Assembly: GCA_030688115.1 (NCBI GenBank)
Contig: JAUYIX010000097.1
Coordinates: 1-12,298, forward strand
Reading direction: 5' to 3'
Source: a bacterium
GTDB taxonomy: Bacteria > Patescibacteriota > JAUYIX01
DNA length: 12,298 bases
Of this stretch, positions 7,763 through 12,298 are shown piece after piece. Both the position numbers and the translations under genes were made by a program. Numbering within the stretch: position 1 is the first letter of the stretch; each line of letters opens with the position of its first letter. The notes below the pieces were generated by a model that did not search any database, had not been told where the DNA came from, and saw nothing but the letters and a program-made list of their open reading frames with translations.

Positions 7763-7803
7763 TCACGATCTGAAAAAGTACACCCGCTCGTTTGAGCTGG
7801 TCA

Positions 7804-7832
7804 CAAATAGCATGATTTGTCCTCTATGTCAA
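7804..7832 (-). promoter_or_regulatory. Sigma70-type promoter of the 61-aa gene
   Basis: A perfect TTGACA -35 (7827-7832) is followed by a 17-bp spacer and TATTTG (7804-7809) preceded by TGC, an extended -10 with a weak core. Transcription would begin near 7797, where GCTC-AAAC-GAGC (7797-7786) could form a hairpin at the very 5' end of the RNA. Confidence 0.6.
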
Positions 7833-7868
7833 GCTCTCAAAGCGATTTTGTTGCTTTACTGAGCCAAT

Positions 7869-9266
7869 TTATACGGCCGATTTTCGGGATAAAACCGCTG
7901 GGATCGTGCGGATGATGATCTTGAGATCCAGCAGCAATGACCAGTGCTCAATGTAGTAGGTATCCAGCCGGACCTCATCCTCAAAGTCTAAATCAGAGCG
8001 ACCGGATATTGCGGCGAGTCCGGTAATGCCAGGCTTAATGCGCAACAACGCCCGATGGTGCTTTTTGTATCGCGCGATCTCTTCGGGGCGGTGCGGGCGC
8101 GGCCCGACCAGACTCATGTCCCCCTTAATCACATTAAACAGCTGCGGGAGTTCATCCAACGAGGTCCTCCGGATAAACCTGCCTACCGGCGTGACCCTCG
8201 GATCATTTTTCATCTTGAACAATGGGCCGGGGCGCTCGTTACTTTGGCGCCTAAGTTGCTCTCTAAGTTTATCCGCGCCGACGTGCATCGACCTAAACTT
8301 GAGTAACAAATATTCTTGATCTTGATCCACCCGTCTGTCTCTATAAAAAACCGGACCAGGCGAACTAAATTTAACCGCCAGTGCTAAAGCGCCAAGTAGG
8401 GGTGACAGGATGACAACACCTAAGCCCGCACCGGTAATATCAATAGCGCGTTTACCAACTCTCCCCCATCCCTCCAGCGGAGTTTTTTTGAGTTCTACCA
8501 TCGGCACACCTGCAACGGTGGTAATACCCATGTGCGTAGCCTGTGTCTCAAATAAGTTAGGGGTGAACTTATATTTAATGTGGCGCTCCTCGCAAAAATC
8601 TACAATACGCTCGAGCGAGTCTTGCGTGAGCGTATTGTCAGTATTAATAACCTCCAAAATTGCGTGACTGCCAACGTACTTTTTTATGTCCCGCAAAATA
8701 TGATCTATATCTTGGTGCGCGATAATGCCGACCACAACCACTCCTTGGGCCGGGTTATCGCGCCAGTTTTTTCGGAGTAATCGACTGGTTGCGTTCTCCC
8801 CGATTACGACAACTCGATGGGTTCCCTTACCACGTAGCAGCTGGAACCTCTCAACCTGACGCAAAACATAGCGACTCAAACCTATAAAAATTATCGCGAC
8901 TAACCAGGTCGCTAAGATAAAGAACCGTGATGTATCCGCCTCTTGTCTAAAAAACAAAATAACGATCAGCGCCAGGGTTCCGGTAGAAACGGCCAGCATA
9001 GCCCGGAAAAGTTCGTCCAAAAAACGACGCTCGCGATGCTCGACATACAAACGTGCAATCCCAAAAAATAATAAATAGAGCGGGATCAACCAAAGTGCGG
9101 TCAAAAGATACGAGCTAAAAGCAACATCAAAACCCGCCGGCGCGAGCCCCAAAAAGTCGGTGCGGTAGCGCAAATACCACGTCAACCAACCGGCAGCAAA
9201 AAGCGCCAGTGCATCCACCGGAATAAGCAATAAGCTAAATAACATTTCGCGACGCTCGTTTTTCAT
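7869..9266 (-). CDS. Polyprenyl-phosphate glycosylphosphotransferase (initiating sugar transferase)
   Basis: A 465-aa membrane enzyme that transfers a sugar-1-phosphate from a nucleotide sugar to undecaprenyl phosphate, the first committed step of exopolysaccharide or O-antigen assembly. Four N-terminal membrane helices (about 10-31, 50-72, 88-107, 114-132) precede a Rossmann-like CoA_binding_3 region (149-260). The catalytic bacterial sugar transferase domain follows (268-460): KRAIDITGA then a re-entrant helix (272-300), SPGPVFYRDRRV (302-313), LLKFRSM (321-327), the Asp-Glu dyad in SLDELPQLFNV (369-379), GPRP (388-391) and KPGITGLA (411-418). All key motifs are intact. It resembles the WbaP/WcaJ/CpsE group; the sugar cannot be told. 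It starts 17 nt after the RNase P RNA 3' end with only a weak AAGAG ribosome site, and probably shares that transcript. Confidence 0.94.
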   Translation of the reverse strand: MKNERREMLFSLLLIPVDALALFAAGWLTWYLRYRTDFLGLAPAGFDVAFSSYLLTALWLIPLYLLFFGIARLYVEHRERRFLDELFRAMLAVSTGTLALIVILFFRQEADTSRFFILATWLVAIIFIGLSRYVLRQVERFQLLRGKGTHRVVVIGENATSRLLRKNWRDNPAQGVVVVGIIAHQDIDHILRDIKKYVGSHAILEVINTDNTLTQDSLERIVDFCEERHIKYKFTPNLFETQATHMGITTVAGVPMVELKKTPLEGWGRVGKRAIDITGAGLGVVILSPLLGALALAVKFSSPGPVFYRDRRVDQDQEYLLLKFRSMHVGADKLREQLRRQSNERPGPLFKMKNDPRVTPVGRFIRRTSLDELPQLFNVIKGDMSLVGPRPHRPEEIARYKKHHRALLRIKPGITGLAAISGRSDLDFEDEVRLDTYYIEHWSLLLDLKIIIRTIPAVLSRKSAV

Positions 9267-9283
9267 TGTGTGACTCTTAGGAT

Positions 9284-9745
9284 GCCAAGGGTAGCCTGTA
9301 AGCCGAATTCTGTACGCGACATGTTGAGTACGTGTGCACTCTCAATACCGCGCGATGATCATCTCTCTGGGCTTGGCCTCGCGACCAAGCTCGTGCGAGC
9401 AACCATTTCTTGCTCTTGCACCAGGTAGGGTTTTCCATCGCGTTACGTCACCGCAGCGCGCCGTGAGCTCTTACCTCACGCTTTTCACCTATTGCCTGTG
9501 GTTAGACCTTTGCAGGACGAACCCATCGGCAGTGTAGTCTCTGTGGCACTATTCCCTATGCCCGCTTGCCGCGAGAGCGCTCGAGCGAGCCCTCTAAACG
9601 CATGCTGACACGGTTGGCGTTACCAACTACCTACTTCCATGATCGATAAAGATCGAAGGGGTGTTCGGACTTTCCTCATATCGACGTTTTGAGCGGCCTT
9701 AACGGCAGCCCGCAGCCTATACGCGATCATCCGGCTCCCCTTGGC
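9284..9745 (-). ncRNA. rnpB: RNase P RNA (bacterial type A)
   Basis: This is the catalytic RNA that cuts 5' leaders from pre-tRNA. The ends are set by helix P1: GCCAAGGGGAGC at the 5' end pairs with GCTACCCTTGGC at the 3' end with one mismatch. The 5' conserved region GAGGAAAGTCCGAAC (9679-9665) pairs with ACAGAATTCGGCTTACAGG near the 3' end to form P4. The usual CCGGG/CCCGG is replaced by CCGAA/TTCGG, a compensated change, and the bulged U is kept. Other conserved blocks seen are AGTGCCACAGAGA, AGGTGAAAAG, GAGGTAAGAGCTCAC and GTGCAAGAGCAAGAAATGG. The length of about 462 nt is slightly above E. coli (377) but within the bacterial range. L15 appears to read GGAAAACCC (9436-9428) instead of the usual GGU motif. 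A promoter upstream predicts the same 5' end. Confidence 0.96.
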
Positions 9746-9752
9746 GAGCGAT

Positions 9753-9781
9753 ATTGTGCCTAAAACTAGCTCGAATGTCAA
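9753..9781 (-). promoter_or_regulatory. Sigma70-type promoter of rnpB
   Basis: TTGACA (9776-9781), a 17-bp spacer and CACAAT (9753-9758, 4 of 6 matches) lie 7 nt before 9745, the 5' end deduced from helix P1. The -35 box includes the TGA stop codon of the kinase-like gene, so the two genes are packed without spare sequence. Confidence 0.75.
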
Positions 9782-10674
9782 GCTTTGGGCGCTTTGGGAT
9801 CATTTGCTAGATCAAACGTCTTTTCTAACGGACCCAGGACTTGGTTCTCGAGCTTTTGAATTACGCCGCGCTGATACCTTGCATCTGGTCGCTGACTAAA
9901 ATTAGTATCCAGGATCGCAATACGTCCGGTAATTTGACCATCGTGCGTCTCCACAATCACGTTGTCATCTCGCAATCCATGCCAGGTAAACGCTGGATGA
10001 TCAGGACGTTGTGGATCACTCTTGTCGAGCGCCTGGTTTTGATGAAAACCTCGGAGACCTTCTATCAGACTTTTTACATTCTTACGTAACATGTCGTAGT
10101 TTGGATCATCTTTTAATTTTGGATTTTGTAGAACGGTCTCGAAAGGAACTCCACGGATATACTCTTGTAAAATTGCACCAAAAAACTTCTCGTGATTGCC
10201 TCGCATTCGTTCGACCTGGGTACCTAACCATTTGCCGGCCTTTTGCAACCAGTTGGGTTGGCGCTCCAATTTGCCACCCTGAATCGAGGCCCGTCCTTGC
10301 AAAAATGCGCTGGCCATATTCCGCCCAAAAGTTGTGTATGAATACACATTTTTTGTATTTTTTTTGACGGCGTCAAATGCGGCCTTGTCCTTGTCCGCTA
10401 AAATAAAAGTTGGAGGCGGCAAAATGTCTGTCGAAAAATACGGTTTCATCGTTTCGTATTCACCGGCCTGTTTTGCAAACAAATCGCGCGCTTGGGACTC
10501 GCTCATAAGACGATCTAACTTATAGATTTTGAGAGCATACGTACCCTGTTCTGCCTCATTACCAAAAACCTCGTAGGTATCGTAAAAGACACCGCGTCCC
10601 TTTACTTCTGGACCACCCCGTTTTTGAGTTGGCGTCACGCTCATCTCTGGATTGTGACCGGGTCTCTCACTCAT
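9778..10674 (-). CDS. Protein-kinase-fold protein, possibly a pseudokinase
   Basis: A 298-aa protein with a recognisable kinase-like layout: a glycine-rich loop GRGVFYDTYEV (26-36), the lysine of YALKIYK at K49, a candidate helix-C glutamate at E72, a hinge-like QEYIRGVPFE (170-179), a catalytic-loop-like WHGLRDDN (231-238) and a DFG-like ILDTNF (254-259) with D256. Against the HRDLKPEN/HGDxxxxN pattern the catalytic aspartate is absent: glycine (G233) falls at its place, while N238 and D256 that bind metal remain. It may bind nucleotide but phosphorylate poorly or in an atypical way. No membrane helix is seen. Its ATG overlaps the RNase HI stop as TGATG, with AGGA 7 nt upstream. The substrate is unknown, and a link to RecJ or RNase HI is only positional. 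Confidence 0.75.
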   Translation of the reverse strand: MSERPGHNPEMSVTPTQKRGGPEVKGRGVFYDTYEVFGNEAEQGTYALKIYKLDRLMSESQARDLFAKQAGEYETMKPYFSTDILPPPTFILADKDKAAFDAVKKNTKNVYSYTTFGRNMASAFLQGRASIQGGKLERQPNWLQKAGKWLGTQVERMRGNHEKFFGAILQEYIRGVPFETVLQNPKLKDDPNYDMLRKNVKSLIEGLRGFHQNQALDKSDPQRPDHPAFTWHGLRDDNVIVETHDGQITGRIAILDTNFSQRPDARYQRGVIQKLENQVLGPLEKTFDLANDPKAPKA

Positions 10675-11093
10675 CAGACCATCCTATCAAGGATACTATT
10701 GACCATTTTATCAGCCATTTTATTATACTCGCGACGGACATGGCTAAACGAAATCTCCTCAAAATCGCAGGCAAACTTTTTTACATCAGCGAACAATGGA
10801 ATCAGGCCCTCATTGCGCACCCGATATTCTCCGGCGAGTTGCTTGACGATTAGTTCACTGTCCATTTTGCAGGTTACTTTTTTGGCGCCAAGTTTTTTTG
10901 CCTGCTTGAGAGCGTACACAAGCGCACTATATTCAGCGTAGTTGTTGGTTTGCTCGCCAAGGTATTCACCATAAGTGTCAATCAGCGTCCCGTTTGGCTC
11001 GTATATCGCGACACCCAACGCCGCCGGCCCGGGGTTGCCGCGCGCTCCTCCATCGGTAAATACCACCACCTCGTCATACTGCTTTTTTGTCAT
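10674..11093 (-). CDS. rnhA: Ribonuclease HI (short type)
   Basis: A 139-aa RNase H that cleaves the RNA strand of RNA:DNA hybrids such as R-loops and primer remnants. The acidic catalytic set is complete: D14 in FTDGGARGNPG, E54 in NNYAEYSAL, D78 in CKMDSELIVKQ and D128 in NKMAD. The SHVRREYN segment (117-124) supplies the conserved histidine loop. It is shorter than E. coli RNase HI (155 aa) and lacks the Trp-rich basic handle between the third helix and the following segment, resembling the ribonuclease HI-like branch found in many non-proteobacteria and archaea. Its ATG overlaps the recJ stop as ATGA, and its stop overlaps the kinase-like gene, so it is the middle gene of a coupled unit. 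Confidence 0.93.
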   Translation of the reverse strand: MTKKQYDEVVVFTDGGARGNPGPAALGVAIYEPNGTLIDTYGEYLGEQTNNYAEYSALVYALKQAKKLGAKKVTCKMDSELIVKQLAGEYRVRNEGLIPLFADVKKFACDFEEISFSHVRREYNKMADKMVNSILDRMV

Positions 11094-12298
11094 ACCGGAA
11101 TAGTATCAATAATCTGTAGTTCTGCACTGCTACGTCCTCCCCAATCGTTTTGCTGGACTTGGGCCAAGAGATCAATGCGTGATCCGATGGTTAGATTGCC
11201 TAGTTGCCCCGCCTGGCCAAAAGCAATAGCACGCCGAGTCACTTTACCCTGTCCAACCGTCAGGCTCATGTGCCGCTGGTCAGCTCCCACGCGTCTCATT
11301 TTAGTAACCGTACAGTTTGAGATACGTACGCTGGGACGTGGGTTATCCATACCAAAAGGCTCCAGACGTCGTTGCATATCTAAAAACTCCAGCGAGACGT
11401 CCTCGAGGGGGATCTCCAGATTATAGGTGCGAGTTCTGGGTGGGAGAGCACTCCCCCGCGCTGCCACGGTAAAGGCTACAAGCGCCTGTCTAAATGCGTT
11501 GAGATTGGCGCGTTTAAGCGTGCAGCCGGCGGCGGCCGCATGACCCCCGGCCTTGATAAAAAGAGGGCGCATAGCCTCAATCGCCGCAGCAAGATCAACA
11601 CCGGGTACGCTGCGACCGGACCCGACACACTGGTCGCCCTCGCTCAGCACAAAGACCGGTCGATTATAACGCTCGGCCAGTTTACCGGCAGCAAGTCCGC
11701 AGACTCCCGCCGGCCAATCTGGATTTGAGAGAACCAACGCTTGTTGTGAGAGGTCAGCTTGAGCCGAGAGCGTTGCCGCCTCGACAACCCGACGAGTATG
11801 CTGCTGACGCTCTCTGTTTAATCGGCCCAAAACCTCGGTCATGGTTATAGCGTCAACCGGACTTGTGGTAAGCATTAGATCGAGCGCACTTTTAGCATGC
11901 TCGAGGCGGCCGGCAGCATTGAGTTTGGGACCTAGCCTAAAACCAATTACTTCTGCCGATAGCCGGTCCTCGCCTGCAGATGTATTGATCAACTCGCGCA
12001 GTCCTTGACGCCGAGTATTTTGTAGCGTTTTTAGTCCAAAGTGCACTATTAGTCTATTGTCACCACGGAGTGGCACCATATCGCAGACCGTTGCTAGAGC
12101 AGCTAAATCTAAAAACCACTTTTCTTGTCCGGCCGGAACCTTAAACTCTGTAAATAAACCCTCAATAACCCGGTACACAATCCCGCCCGCACAAAGCGTT
12201 TTAAAAGATGCTGTCTCGGCGGCCTGTTTTGGGTTTACGATCACCGAGGCGTTGGGCAACTCCGGACCCGGCTCATGGTGGTCTAAAATAATGACTTC
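11090..12298 (-). CDS. recJ: Single-stranded-DNA exonuclease RecJ, C-terminal part
   Basis: A 5'-to-3' ssDNA exonuclease of the DHH family used in recombination and repair. 402 residues are visible, and the N-terminal part (roughly the first 150-170 residues of a normal RecJ) lies beyond the right edge. The frame is open to the edge and enters with EVIILDHHEPG, so the DHH metal-binding motif is at visible residues 6-8. Then come DLAALATVCDMVPL (64-77), GPKLNAAGRLE (123-133), the DHHA1 motifs GSGRSVPG (226-233) and GGHAAAAG (251-258), and an OB-fold C-terminus with PFGMDNPRP (314-322). A TTG at 12259 looks like a possible start but is internal leucine, because the DHH motif precedes it. It ends in an ATGA overlap with the RNase HI gene. 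Confidence 0.96.
   Translation of the reverse strand, partial: EVIILDHHEPGPELPNASVIVNPKQAAETASFKTLCAGGIVYRVIEGLFTEFKVPAGQEKWFLDLAALATVCDMVPLRGDNRLIVHFGLKTLQNTRRQGLRELINTSAGEDRLSAEVIGFRLGPKLNAAGRLEHAKSALDLMLTTSPVDAITMTEVLGRLNRERQQHTRRVVEAATLSAQADLSQQALVLSNPDWPAGVCGLAAGKLAERYNRPVFVLSEGDQCVGSGRSVPGVDLAAAIEAMRPLFIKAGGHAAAAGCTLKRANLNAFRQALVAFTVAARGSALPPRTRTYNLEIPLEDVSLEFLDMQRRLEPFGMDNPRPSVRISNCTVTKMRRVGADQRHMSLTVGQGKVTRRAIAFGQAGQLGNLTIGSRIDLLAQVQQNDWGGRSSAELQIIDTIPV

Noticed and set aside
7259..9283. tRNA, CRISPR array or insertion sequence in the spacers
   Set aside because: I looked for cloverleaf arms, regularly spaced repeats and inverted terminal repeats in the non-coding stretches and saw none.
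9334..9537. 67-codon plus-strand ORF
   Set aside because: It falls inside the RNase P RNA gene on the opposite strand, whose conserved helices explain the sequence.
12257..12259. TTG as the RecJ start
   Set aside because: The same frame continues to the window edge and contains the DHH motif upstream, so this is an internal leucine.

Overview
All recognisable genes in this 12.3 kb window lie on the minus strand, so transcription runs from the right edge to the left. The gene set (a RecJ exonuclease, a short RNase HI, a kinase-like protein, RNase P RNA, a polyprenyl-phosphate sugar phosphotransferase, three GT4 glycosyltransferases, a DUF4012 membrane protein and a MurJ-like flippase) suggests a bacterium of the Patescibacteria (candidate phyla radiation). 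DUF4012 proteins beside GT4 enzymes and a divergent MurJ are common there. This is an inference from gene content and style, and no marker gene in the window fixes the taxon. Several genes end in TGA inside stop/start overlaps, so TGA is a stop codon here, which argues against the code-25 Gracilibacteria/Absconditabacteria.

Layout from right to left. (1) 12298-9778: recJ (its 5' part lies beyond the right edge), an RNase HI gene and a kinase-like gene form a tight unit with ATGA and TGATG overlaps. (2) 9781-9284: a well-supported RNase P RNA gene (rnpB) whose sigma70-type promoter sits on the stop codon of the kinase-like gene. (3) 9266-7869: a polyprenyl-phosphate glycosylphosphotransferase starting only 17 nt after the mature rnpB 3' end, with no terminator between them. 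(4) 7832-7446: a self-contained small-gene module with a TTGACA promoter, a structured leader of about 100 nt, a strong ribosome site, a 61-codon ORF of unknown function and two tandem hairpins ending in a strong terminator. (5) 7285-21: an operon of three GT4 glycosyltransferases, a DUF4012 protein and MurJ, with every junction overlapping (10 nt, ATGA, GTGA, ATGA).

Functionally, blocks 3 and 5 read as one envelope-polysaccharide pathway. The phosphotransferase loads the first sugar on undecaprenyl phosphate, the three GT4 enzymes extend it on the cytoplasmic face, and the MurJ/MOP protein could flip the product. DUF4012 presents a large extracytoplasmic domain of unknown role. No polymerase or ligase is in the window. 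Blocks 1 and 2 are nucleic-acid housekeeping (DNA repair, RNA:DNA hybrid removal, tRNA 5' maturation).

The points most worth a second look are the unidentified 61-aa gene with its leader, the kinase-like protein with a non-canonical catalytic loop, an RNase P RNA that seems to lack the usual GGU in L15, and a MurJ with two of the family's key cavity arginines replaced by asparagine.
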